Source: Elmis aenea (Eukaryota > Arthropoda > Insecta > Coleoptera > Elmidae). From it: a stretch of DNA of 64,000 bases. Below, piece by piece: positions 53,849-63,553 of the stretch; the stretch's first letter is position 1, and each line of letters opens with the position of its first letter. The DNA is taken from contig OX393577.1 in assembly GCA_947652605.1 (NCBI GenBank), positions 60,660,108-60,724,107 on the forward strand, given 5' to 3'. The notes under the pieces were generated by a model. The model saw only the letters and a list, made by a program, of their open reading frames with translations, had not been told where the DNA came from and ran no database searches. The translations under genes were made by a program, and so were the position numbers.

Positions 53849-54785
53849 TACAGGGTGTTTCGTAAATATTGGGAAATAATTCGGGAGCTGATTCCTTATC
53901 GAAAATTAAGGCGAGTCTTACATATAATTTTTTTTTATTACTTGTCTCCTTTCGGAGTTACACCCCCATAAACGGGAGCGGTAAAATTAGGTTTTTATTT
54001 TATTTATCGAATTTGGATAAATGTAGGAGAATGATATTTGGTAGATGTTTTGTCCTTATTAAAAGGTTTCCCATAGTAATATTTTCAATCATCTCCCACC
54101 TTCACAGGGGGCTCAAAAACGCGATCCCTGTTGTTTTTTTATCAGAACTTTTTGTTGAGTTGAAATTTTGCAATTAAATTTTTTTATTGAAAGTTTGATT
54201 TATTTAGAAATTTTTTTTATTGTTTAGTTTTTCTCGTAAAACCTACCATTTTTGAGTAAAAAATAAAATAAGTGAACATGAAACATTAAATAATATTCTA
54301 ATATAAAACCATGGTAACCACCAAAATGAATCGTTTTATATTGGAATATTTAATATTTCATGTTCACTTATTTTATACTCATAACGGTTGGTTTTACAAG
54401 AAAAACTAAAGAATACAAACATTTTCTAAATAAATCAACCTTTAAAAAAATATTTTTAATTGCAAAATTTCAACCCACCAAAAAGTTCTGATAAAAAAAA
54501 ACAACAAGGGTCGCACTTTTCAGCCCCCTGTGAAGGTGGCAGATGATTAAAAATATTACTATGGGATACCTTTCAATAAGGACAAAACATCTACAAAATA
54601 TAATTTCCCTACATTAATCTAAATTTGAGAAATAAAATAAAAACCTAATTTTACCGCTCCCCTTTATGGGGTGTAACTCTGAAAGGTGACTTCTAAGGAA
54701 AAAACTTTATATGAAAGTCCCCCCTTAATTTTCGATAAGGAATCACCTCCCGAACTTTTTCGCAATATTAAAGAAACACCCTGTA
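53849..54785. mobile_element. Nearly complete 0.94-kb palindrome, TACAGGGTGTTTC ends
   Basis: TACAGGGTGTTTCGTAAATA at 53849 is mirrored by TTAAAGAAACACCCTGTA ending at 54785. The arms of about 455 bp pair over nearly their whole length, for example TTCCTTATCGAAAATTAAGG with CTTAATTTTCGATAAGGAA, and TCCCACCTTCACAGGGGGCT with AGCCCCCTGTGAAGGTGG. The loop near 54310-54335 is only about 25 bp (ACCATGGTAACCACC region). TA abuts both ends. There is no coding content; the frame at 53869-54177 lies in one arm. Transcribed, it would form one of the longest hairpins in the window. Confidence 0.9.
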
Positions 54786-55485
54786 TATGACAAAAATTGT
54801 CCGCCATATTGAAACCGCCATCTTGAATTTTGATTTAAAAAAAAGAGTGTTAAGGGTATTGTTACGGAGACCATGTATGCTTTACAAATTTTAAGTTAAT
54901 CAGATATGCAGAAGTTGATCAAAATTGAGTTGCAAGATTTGACCTAAACACACAAATAAACGTGGAAGTTATATACAAGCTCGTAAAAATAACCAATAAT
55001 CCCACATTGCCAAGTTAAGTGAGTACAGTGAATGTTTTATTACTTTACTTATCCATTTTTCCAAAATTAAGTCAAGAATTTTTGATCCGCTTTCATAGAT
55101 TCTTTAATAATGCTTGGGCTGAAACATATCTTAGCTATTTAGTCCATTTATTTAAACGACTGCAGTAAAATAAATTTCAAAACTTATAAATTACAAGTAT
55201 AAAAATTCTTATGGCAATTTTCTAATACAGTAAGTAACGGCTTATCGAAATACTACTTGCTGCTTGCTATTTTCGATAAGTTATGGTAAGGTTCCACCTC
55301 CACGGCCTGGAACCGTGTCGCAAAGTATGTAGTGGACCATAATCTTAAATAAAAATTTGTTTCAACTTAGTATACGCAAAATTATGTATCCTCTTTTAAC
55401 TGATATTATTGTTACTATTTTCCAGCAATTTCATTTTGTCGGTGTTGTGTGCGCTTGTTGATTTGTGTTCGTATGTTGTGCGTGT
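54786..55485. other. No gene recognised
   Basis: Non-coding sequence upstream of the mariner remnant. GTTGTGTGCGCTTGTTGATT (55445) and the following GTGCTACATAAAACCTGATG recall GTGAGCGACATAAAACTCGT downstream at 56687, and might be the eroded flanks of that element. Confidence 0.35.
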
Positions 55486-56511
55486 GCTACATAAAACCTG
55501 ATGTCGATGGTCAAATTAACAAGCAATGTTTACGAAAACAAACATTTAATGAGATTATAAAGCATATGTATGGAACATCTAGAAGGATAGAGATGTACAA
55601 CGTCTTTAAACGTGGGATAAATTCGAACAAATGGCGTGGGTTCTCTCAGGACACCACTTTTTGGAGCCAAAAATTGGGATGCCCCGCAAAATTCAGGACA
55701 GTTGGTCATCTAATAATAACCCAACTCGCCTATAGATAAATAGACATACGAAGGATAGATGGAGATGTTTCGGACAGTTTTTTCGGCGCGCTGGCAACTT
55801 CACTTCTTCAGGATATGAAGGATGGTCTGAAAGACTTGGCTACCACGACTGCTTAGTGTTGATCAAAAATTGGTGCGGATGCAAATTTCTCGTGAGTGCT
55901 TCCAGCGTTTTCGAAAGAACAAAGTGGATTTTTTGCGCTGATTAATAACCACATAATGAAACTTAGGTCTATCATTACACGCTGAAAACAAACAGTGGCG
56001 ACACAGTGGTCCCCCCCCCCGTTCCAAAGAAGGCTGTTCACTCTGGAGGGAAGGTGATGGCTCTCATTTTTGGGATGCAAAAGGTGTTAGGTGTTCTTAC
56101 AATTGGTTCCCTTCCAAAAGGTCAAATCATCACAGGCGAATACTACGCTAATCTTCTGGACAAATTAAAGCAAAAAGTTAATGAAAAGCGTCCTGGTTTG
56201 GCCAAAAAAAAAATTTTTTTCACCAAGACAATGCAAGGTCCCACACTAGTGGTATTGCTATGGCAAAAATTAACAATTAGGCTTCGATTTGCTGCCACAC
56301 CCGCCTTTTTCGCCAGAGTTAGCACCGTCAGGCTACCACCTGTGAAAAAATACCTAGCAGGCCAGAAATTTTTAAAAGACGAAGATGTTAAAGCTACCGA
56401 GGATGCCTATTTTGAAGAACTGGACCGTTCTTAATTTTATTAAGGCATATAGGCTTTGGATCATCGCTGGTCTAAACGTATCGAGGTGGCAGAGGATTAT
56501 GCTGAAAAATA
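55486..56511 (+). pseudogene. Mariner transposase, nearly full length, inactivated
   Basis: Blocks in order are: NEIIKHMYG..RIEMYNVFKR with GCPAKFRTVGHLI (N-terminal DNA-binding region), TWLPRLLSVDQKLVRMQISR (about 55840), ECFQRFRKNKVDFLR, the place of the first catalytic motif (read as LITT followed by two stops instead of an intact DET), HSGGKVMALIFG, ITGEYYANLLDKLKQKVNEK, HQDNARSHTSGIAMAKI (second aspartate kept), HPPFSPELAPSGYHL (third catalytic D replaced by G), VKKYLAGQKF and ALDHRWSKRIEVAEDYAEK before TAA at 56509-56511. Many frameshifts separate the blocks. It resembles the SETMAR-type/mauritiana mariner layout, not the transposase tails at 30040 or 58067. Confidence 0.85.
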
Positions 56512-57676
56512 AACGTAATTTCAAACCGCAAAGTTCTATTTTTCATTTTCATACCACGGACTTTTCAGCCCATTCTCGTACAATAAGCCAATTGATGAGG
56601 TTAAAAAAATTATTAATCACCCTGTATGTTTGCGTGGTTTGTGGAGTGTGTTTTGTGTTATGGTCCGTCCGTTTTGTTGTGTGGGTGTGAGCGACATAAA
56701 ACTCGTGGTAAAAACCTACACCAACACAAACTTCCAACTGTCTCACAAGAAAAACGGCTAGACAGACCTTTCCTTTTCATATTTATCTAATTGTAGATGT
56801 AAATTACTTTCCGCTTTTAAAATTAACTTTTATTTATAACAATCACCGATTTAGCAAATACCTTTTTAAGCGTTTTTCACAATTCATGCTGCAGCGATTT
56901 GTACCTAATAATCATAAAAACGGCAAGGCCAGCTTCTTATTGTTTAATTAATTGTCAATTACACTCGAACAAAAAATTTAATTAGTTGTAAGGTTCCATT
57001 CTATAAAACGCGTCCGGTATATTGCACGTTACAAGTCGTAAATCGTGTGACATTTGACACCAAAGTGTACGCTCACAGGCAGATATCGCTATCATGCGTG
57101 GAAGACGAAGGTATTTAAGATACGTCTCCTCTGTGAAATTACACTCAAGTTACAAATTTTATATTCTGATTGTGTGGGTTTCGCGTAGACTCGTAACCAT
57201 TCATTATTTGTTCTCTATATATAGTTGGAACTGAAATACACGTTATCCTTTGAAACATAAAAGAATCGGCAGTTACTTAACTGGGGTAGGGCGGTGGACG
57301 TACTCGATTTTTATGTTTATTGCCGCTCATTTTTATTAACAGTAATTTCTTAAGGTTTGTGGTAATGATGGATGTATAAAACTTGATTTAATTTAAGGAA
57401 ATCCCTCATAAAAAATATTTTGTGTCGTAAAGAAATTTTTCGTGGTTATTTTTTATTGTTGCAATGATGGTTTTGTTGTATTTAATAAACAATTGACATA
57501 AAAAACGAAATAGTTTTTTACTATTTTTCATTTATTAAGGTTCACGGTACGGTTTTCTGAAATACATATTTGGTTTTCTAGACTGACTTTACATATAAAA
57601 ACGTAAATAAATATTGAAAATAGACTATTTGTGCAATAAAAAAATGCAATTGCTATATGCATATGAAACTGCTACA
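56512..57676. other. No gene recognised
   Basis: AATCACCCTGTATG at 56617 is a right-hand element end of the palindromic group without partner. The remainder is non-coding. The overlapping 56385-56690 and 56549-56746 frames are shadows of the mariner remnant and its flank. Confidence 0.4.
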
Positions 57677-58066
57677 TACCGGGTGTAACTGATTTCTGGT
57701 ACACCTTTTTTCTCTTTAGTTTTGATTTTAGACAAATGAAATTTTAGACATAAGTATGTGTAAAAAAACGGATTTTATGTACCTACACTATTTTTGCATT
57801 TCCGGTTTTGCGGGAAATGACCCCAACTTTATTATTTCAAATGGAACACCTTGAATATTTTTGTATTTTTGGAAATACGAAGCAAATTTGAATACAACTG
57901 CACTATTTTCGTTAATTTTCAAAACCCCAAATAATTTTCTCTCCAAATATACAGGGTCCGGCAAAATGATCTCCCACATTTTAATCTTTAATAAAAACGC
58001 CATTATAAATGCTATTTAGATTTTATTTTTATTAACTGAAAATGTATGCTATGCCATTTGTTTTTA

Positions 58067-58418
58067 TTAAGTTTTAAAAATTACAGAGTCCAAATGGCGA
58101 CCATTTTTTTCGATATACATTCGAAGCTGATTTCTGAAAGTTTTCATCACTCGAGCAGTAATTTGAGGCGATATTCCTGTAATTTCTTGGCGTATTGCTG
58201 CTTTCAATTCGTCAATGGTTCGGGGATGGTGTTGAAAAACCTTCGCTTTCAGGTAGCCCCAAAGGAAAAAGTCGCATGGGGCAAGATCGGGTGAACGCGC
58301 AGGCCACCCAACGTCTCCACGTAACGAGATTACGTGTCCTGGAAACATTTCCCTTAAAACGTCCATTGTCCTTCTTGCCGTATGAGCCGTAGCTCCATCC
58401 TGTTGAAACCATACATCA
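58067..58418 (-). pseudogene. Mariner transposase second half (DD41D spacing), left copy
   Basis: On the minus strand the frame starts at the palindrome centre with DVWFQQDGATAHTARRT, continues MDVLREMFPGHVISLRGDVG, WPARSPDLAPCDFFLWGYLK and AKVFQHHPRTIDELKAAI, then GISPQITARVMKTFRNQL and KNGRHLDSVIFKT before the stop at 58067. The second catalytic D (QQDGATAH) and the third (APCD) are both present with 41 residues between them, a spacing described for the rosa-type DD41D mariners. The first catalytic D and the DNA-binding domain are missing, so it cannot be active. The frame itself has no stop. Confidence 0.9.
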
Positions 58419-58442
58419 AAAACTTAGAGAACTTGAACATCG

Positions 58443-58793
58443 GGATGTATGGTTTCAACAGGTTGGAGCTACGGCTCATACGGCAAGAAGGACAATGGAC
58501 GTTTTAAGGGAAATGTTTCCAGGACACGTATCTCGTTACGTGGAGACGTTGGGTGGCCTGCGCGTTCGCCCGATCTTGTCCCATGCGACTTTTTCCTTTG
58601 GGGCTACCTGAAAGCGAAGGTTTTTCAACACCATCCCCGAACCATTGACGAATTGAAAGCAGCAATACGCCAAGAAATTACAGGAATATCGCCTCAAATT
58701 ACTGCTCGAGTAATGGAAACTTTCAGAAATCAGCTTCGAATGTGTATCGAAAAAAATGGTCGCCATTTGGACTCTGTAATTTTTAAAACTTGA
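58443..58793 (+). pseudogene. Mariner transposase second half, right copy, D to V and frameshift
   Basis: This is the plus-strand mirror of the half at 58067-58418. The codon for the second catalytic aspartate is GTT (valine) in CAACAGGTTGGAGCT, where the left copy has GAT. A single A is missing in GGACACGTATCTCG relative to GGACACGTAATCTCG, causing a frameshift at the GHVIS position. From ISLRGDVGWPARSPDLVPCD on, the frame matches the left copy (with APCD read as VPCD). It ends with IEKNGRHLDSVIFKT and TGA at 58791-58793. The few differences suggest either recent joining or ongoing gene conversion between the arms. Confidence 0.9.
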
Positions 58794-59815
58794 TAAAAAC
58801 AAATGGCATAGCATACATTTTCAGTTAATAAAAATAAAATCTAAATAGCATTTACAATGGCGTTTTTATTAAAGATTAAAATGTGGGAGATCATTTTGCC
58901 GGACCCTGTATAAGTGTTGATGTATTTATTTTCAATAATACGCAAATTACAAAAGTTTTTTAATTTTTTTAAAGATGAAAAACAAAAAGGAGGCTGTGAA
59001 AACAAAAAAAAAACAAGAAAAACCGGAAATGATTGAATATATTTGAGAACTGTTCTGAGTTTGTCTCAAAAAACTGCACATTTTTGGTAATTTGACCGTT
59101 TCTCTATCTGACTATTAAGCGAGATACCCATGTAATCCCATCGAATTTGTACAGTGTACCTAACTGCAAAACAAATTATCGTTTTTTTATGTTCAACTAA
59201 TAGTTATTTAATAAAAAATCTGAAAATTAGTTGCAATTAACCACAGTATCTTAATAAGTTTTTATAATATTTTAAGCCTTTGAGGCAGCCTTTCAACACA
59301 AATGTAAGTTATTGGTATTGGTATAATATCCTATTTAAATAATCGCATGTACCACTACCATACCATTAAAAAAAAAATTAACTTACTGTCAAAAAAACCG
59401 ATTCTGCAACTTTCAAAGTCGATTAAATTAAACTAAATATTAATTAACATTTACAAAAACGTTTTTCGGACATTTGTTGACATAATAAAGTGCAATTTAT
59501 GCAGGTCACTGCACACTTAATACAAAAAGTAATTTTCATCGAAAAATTATTTAAGGTTATAAAAATTAATTAGAATAGTGCAGTTGTATCCAAAATTGCT
59601 TCGTTTTCGCAAAAATGTAAAATATACAGGCTGTTCTATTTGAAATAACAAAGTTAAGGTCATTTCCGGCGAAACCGGAAGTGAAACAATAGTGTACATA
59701 TGTTCAAATAATCCGGTTTTTTACACATATCTGTCTAAAACTTCATTTATCTAAAATCAATAGTAAAGAAAAAAGGGGGTGCACCAGAACTCAGCTACAC
59801 CAGGTATAACATTTA

Positions 59816-60489
59816 AGTGCTACATAGGTTAATAAAATTTTATAGTTAATTAAAACGCAATATTATAATTTTAAATGCTACATAACCAATTGCCATGTAA
59901 AGTAATAAAATGCTTTTGAAAAATTAAAACGCCATAAAATATATTTTTGTTTTAACGACCCTTACTGTTAGACAAAATTTTGATCAGTTTACCGCACACT
60001 GCTATGAGCGCTTGGTTTGGATCAGTAAAAAAAATCATTAGTAAAAAACGGCTAAGCATAACAGCATAAGCAATAACTCATAACTTAAGACTTTTATTTA
60101 AACACCACATAGGTACCGTACATCTATTTTTCTATATTTTCACAAGCGGAAAACCCCCTTTCATATTAAACTAATGTTATTACCCGACCTTGCAGAATAT
60201 TTAAATAATAAAAGCAAATTTGTGATTGTCGATGACCTACGCGTAAAAAAAAACAAAATAAAAAAAATAAGTGTACGATAACTCAACTTATTTTAATCAA
60301 TCAAACAAAAAATCAAAAAGTTTCCATTTACTCGAAAAAGCACCAAACAATCTTTAAACACCATTTTTATTCTTATAAAAAAAGTCAATAGCTGCGGCAA
60401 TAAAAACATGATTTTAACGAAGCATAAGAAATGTGGTAAAGAACAAAAAATTATGGAATGGGAGCTGACAGCAAAGACGACATTGAAAA
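59816..60489. other. No gene recognised
   Basis: AT-rich spacer between the two TACCGGGTGTAACTG-type elements. The minus-strand frames at 60293-60520 and 60414-60620 cross the next element's end and have no recognisable motif. Confidence 0.4.
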
Positions 60490-60800
60490 TACCGGGTGTA
60501 ACTGAAATCAGGCTCACCACCTTTTTTTTCTTTAGTTTTGAATTTAGACAAATTAAATTTTAGACATGTAACATTTGCAAAAAACTGGATTATTTGAACA
60601 TAGGTACACTTTTGTTTCACTTCCGGTTTCGCCGGAAATGGCCATAACTTTGTTATTTTAAATGGAACACCCTGTATATTTATACATTTTTGGAAAGAGG
60701 AAACGATTTTGGATACAACTGTACTATTTTGGTTAATTTTTATAACCTCAAATAATTTTTTGACAAAAATTAAATTTTTTATTAAGTGTGCCGTACAACA
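60490..60800. mobile_element. Left arm of a second TACCGGGTGTAACTG element
   Basis: TACCGGGTGTAACTGAAATC at 60490 begins about 300 bp that closely match the arms of the 57677-59815 element, including CACTTCCGGTTTCGCCGGAA, AATGGAACACCCTGTATATT and ACAACTGTACTATTTTGG. No right arm is recognisable downstream. The 84-codon frame at 60709-60963 starts inside this arm and is AT-driven. Confidence 0.75.
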
Positions 60801-62254
60801 TCAAATGTACCATATTATCGAATTTAGTGACATATTCACATGCTATTTCTGTCTTGTGCTAATATATTTAATAACCAATATATTTAATACATTGGTGAAT
60901 TTTTGTCAAAATGAAAAATTAAATATAATGATTAAGAATTTTGAAAAAATCAGTGATGTTTAATTAATTATATACAGGTCGATTGTGGCTAAACGGCTTG
61001 AGATATGAAGTTGAATCAAATGCTATTTTATACAGTTTTTTCTAAACTACACAATAAAAATATTTTCAAATATACAATGAGTCACCTTTCTGGAACTAAT
61101 AGCAACTTATATATTTCAAATACAACACCCAGTTTTTTATTTAATATTTTTGACCGCCTTAATTTTAGCTTTGCATCAATATAAAATACTACAGATTTTT
61201 ATAAGGCGTTGTAAAAAAAAAATAATTTTATAAAATATTCAAGGTTGTAAGTCTTCATTTAAAAAATTCTCCTGAAGTTATTTTGAAGTACAGAGTTTTA
61301 ATTTGGTATGGACATGCAGAAAAAAATTCTCTGTTCGCTCGATATGAAAAAATTTGAATCACACATACAGGAGATTTTATAAATAGGTGGCAACTTCCAT
61401 GATTTTCAAAAGCTCGTAACTCGATTTTGTTAATTGCGAACCATGTATTTTTTTATGTCATCGAATTCGTCTTTAAAAGAGCTTCATATTTTGTTTAGGT
61501 ATGTCCTATACCCAAAACTCATACTTTTCGAGATATTCGACATTTTTCTTCAAATCGTTATTGAAGCAATAGAGTGCCGTGGAAATTGAAAAAACTGACT
61601 GTTCACTTCGCTAACGTCATTTTTTGAATTATTGCATTTCCACAATGAATATTACTTTATAAGAGCAAATTGATATGGTTTATTCACCATTTCGTGTATT
61701 TAATTACTAATAGTAATACAATTTTGTTTTATTATAAATATTATATTGTATCTACTCATATAATCTGTGATTTAAATTGATAATTTTTTAAAAAAAATCA
61801 CTTGATTTAAATCAATGATTTAAATCTGCTCAACCCTGCTTTAAACACAAATGTTTACAATACAATATCATGAGCAGTACTTCGTGTGTATGAATGAGGT
61901 AAATATTTGTGTTTTGTCCATCAGCAAACAATTTTTTGATAGATTCGTACATTACGGAACGCACTTACACTAGACGACAAGGAAGGAACGTCCAAGGTAT
62001 AAGATATGAAACTATGGACCAAAAAATTGGGTTACGATAAGTAGGAATGACTAAGAAGAAATTTAAAAGCAATTAGGAAGTCATTTTTCAATAATTTCTT
62101 ATTTAATTTTATTTAGTCACGAGTCCTACTGCTAGTTGTAGAACTGATCAGTTGTAGAACTGATGAGTTGTATTGGGCTGACTTTTTTTCATGTTTTTCT
62201 GTATTGCCAGGTTTTTCTCAGTCAACCTCTTTTGTTTTTTCCCTGTGATCTTGC
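60801..62254. other. Decayed repeat debris, no gene
   Basis: TATACAGGTCGATTGTGGCT at 60971 and ACAACACCCAGTTTTTTATT near 61123 are eroded element ends. GTATGTCCTATACCCAAAAC and TTTTCGAGATATTCGA near 61500 repeat a block of the 29154-31063 element. GATTTAAATCAATGATTTAA followed by ATCTGCTCAACCCTG (ending 61838) looks like a single hAT-type right end. Bases 61905-62075 are repeat C copy 2. Confidence 0.4.
61905..62075 (+). repeat. Repeat C, copy 2
   Basis: This stretch resembles 6095-6270 (TTTTGTCCATCAGCAAACAA and onward). Similarity is moderate and interrupted, and the unit limits are unclear. Confidence 0.4.
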
Positions 62255-62745
62255 TTCATATGCTTTTCTGGTTGGTTAACCTTTCTTCTTTCATCGTATA
62301 AATGTGACCCAACCATCCCAGCTGTCTCTATTGTATTTTTGTTTTAACTGATTTTATATTTAATTGTTCTCTATATATTTCAATACTGATTCGATCATTT
62401 TTTGTTTTTCCTTGAAGTTTTCTTAAAAATCTCATTTCTGCTGCATTCACTCGGCTACTATTTTTTTTGTGAGTGTCCACTTTTCACTTCCGTATAAAAG
62501 TGCCGGAGTTACTATCTATTTGACCACTTCAACTTTTGTTCGTTTTGAGACTTCTCTATTTCAAAAAAATGTTCTAAAACTGTTAAATATTCTTCCCACA
62601 TTTCCTGTCCTTTCGCTTATTTCCTTGTCCATCCCTCAATTTTTCTGTATGATCACTCCTAAATATTTAAAACTTTCTACCTGTTCCAACCTAAGCCCAT
62701 TTAAAGTGATAACAAGTGCATCGATAATTTTTGGTAAATAGGTAT
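62255..62745 (-). pseudogene. LINE reverse transcriptase C-terminal remnant, minus strand
   Basis: Reading the minus strand: ITLNGLRLEQVESFKYLGVI then, across frameshifts, EISERTGNVGRIFNSFRTFF, PALLYGSEKWTLTKK, MRFLRKLQGKTKNDRISIEI, YREQLNIKSVKTKIQ, QLGWLGHIYTMKEER and a basic tail. 'SFKYLGV', 'LLYGSE-W-LTK', 'MRFLR---GKT--D-I', 'LNIKSV---I' and 'W-GH-Y-M' are the usual post-catalytic blocks. It is most like the fragment at 40692-41131. Many stops make it dead. The 62-codon frame at 62636-62824 covers only the beginning. Confidence 0.8.
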
Positions 62746-62794
62746 GCCCGAGTGCAAGTTGAGCTGAAACGACGTGCACTCGTGTTTTTTTCTG

Positions 62795-63553
62795 ATTCAT
62801 CTTGCATGAGTGAAGATTTGTCAAAAATTATAGATTATTTGCAATGCACGAGTTATATTTTGTCAGAAAATTTCCTTCACCTAACCTATCTGTCAAATTA
62901 AAATGTTGTTTAATTTAGATACATTAAAGTATACCTACTACTTACTGCGATTGTTATTATTAATAGATCATTTATAACTAATTTTTAATTCAAGAATTAT
63001 ATTTTAATAAAAATTAATGAAAAAAATAATATGTAGGTATTACCTAGTGATTGCAATACCGGTATACCGGTATACCGAATACCGGTATACCGTGCCATTT
63101 TACAATACCGAAAGCGTCTCATTTGATGGTCTAATACCGGTATTCGGTATTAAATATTTTTTTAAAATTTGATTTTTATTATTTTATAATTGCAGTCTGC
63201 CATAAATAAAAAAATAGCAATAAATGCAAAACACAAAATTGTGCCACAAAATGATGTATTTAAATTTATATTTTCCACCAATCACAAACTCAGATTTCTT
63301 AGAAACGACCAATAAACGCATAAAAATCTGTTAATTGCGAAAAGGATATTATCAGTGTATGATCGTGTTTATTGGTCTTTTCTAGGAAATCTGAGTTTGT
63401 TATTGGTCGAAAACGCAAATTTGACAGGAGTCTCAACGTCGGACAGGGGAATGTAAAATTATTACCATGTAATAATGCTCCTATTGGTAGTCTTTAGAAG
63501 ATTTGAGATTAGTGATGGGTTAAAAACGCAAATTTGACAGGTGAACGAAATTT
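62795..63553 (+). repeat. Repeat A, copy 4, with replaced middle
   Basis: The left part (ATTCATCTTGCATGAGTGAA to TGTCAAATTAAA, about 62900) and the right part (from about 63260, AAATTTATATTTTCCACCAA, to TTTGACAGGTGAACGAAAT) match the other copies. The roughly 140 bp that copy 1 has between them is replaced here by about 350 bp of unrelated AT-rich DNA containing an ACCGGTAT cluster. The right part keeps the internal stem and the CTCCTATTGGTAGTCTTTAG block. Confidence 0.8.
63045..63155. repeat. ACCGGTAT palindrome cluster
   Basis: TAGTGATTGCAATACCGGTA is followed by tandem ATACCGGT / TACCGAATACCGG words to about 63110, then again AATACCGGTATTCGGTATTA at about 63132-63151. ACCGGT is self-complementary, so the cluster is a set of overlapping palindromes. 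The TAGTGATTGCAAT start resembles a hAT-type end with subterminal binding repeats, but no matching second end lies inside the repeat A interruption. Confidence 0.5.

Larger units (their letters stand above)
57950..58910. mobile_element. Palindrome of two head-to-head mariner half-elements
   Basis: TACAGGGTCCGGCAAAATGA at 57950 is mirrored by TCATTTTGCCGGACCCTGTA ending at 58910. The arms of about 465 bp are about 98% identical and each encodes the second half of one transposase, reading outward from the centre. The loop is only about 24 bp (about 58419-58442). TA lies at both ends. The two halves share exactly the same 5' breakpoint in the transposase, immediately before the second catalytic motif. 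It inserted in the left arm of the 57677-59815 element. Confidence 0.93.
57677..59815. mobile_element. Outer palindromic element, TACCGGGTGTAACTG ends
   Basis: TACCGGGTGTAACTGATTTC at 57677 is mirrored by CAGCTACACCAGGTA ending at 59815. The arms of about 270 bp pair over TTTTAGACAAATGAAATTTT (left) and AAAACTTCATTTATCTAAAA (right), ATTTCCGGTTTTGCGGGAAA against TTTCCGGCGAAACCGGAAGT, and the ACAACTGCACTATTTTCG / GAATAGTGCAGTTGT blocks. Each arm includes an internal GGAACACC-type motif. A second palindrome (57950-58910) sits immediately inside the left arm. A further left arm of the same family is at 60490-60800. Non-coding apart from the nested insertion. Confidence 0.8.

Noticed and set aside
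53869..54177. 102-codon plus-strand frame
   Set aside because: Lies entirely in one arm of a palindrome, and the mirrored arm does not preserve it.
58195..58412. Overlapping frames on both strands of the DD41D palindrome
   Set aside because: Alternative frames of the transposase halves; only the frames with QQDGATAH and SPDLAPCD are meaningful.
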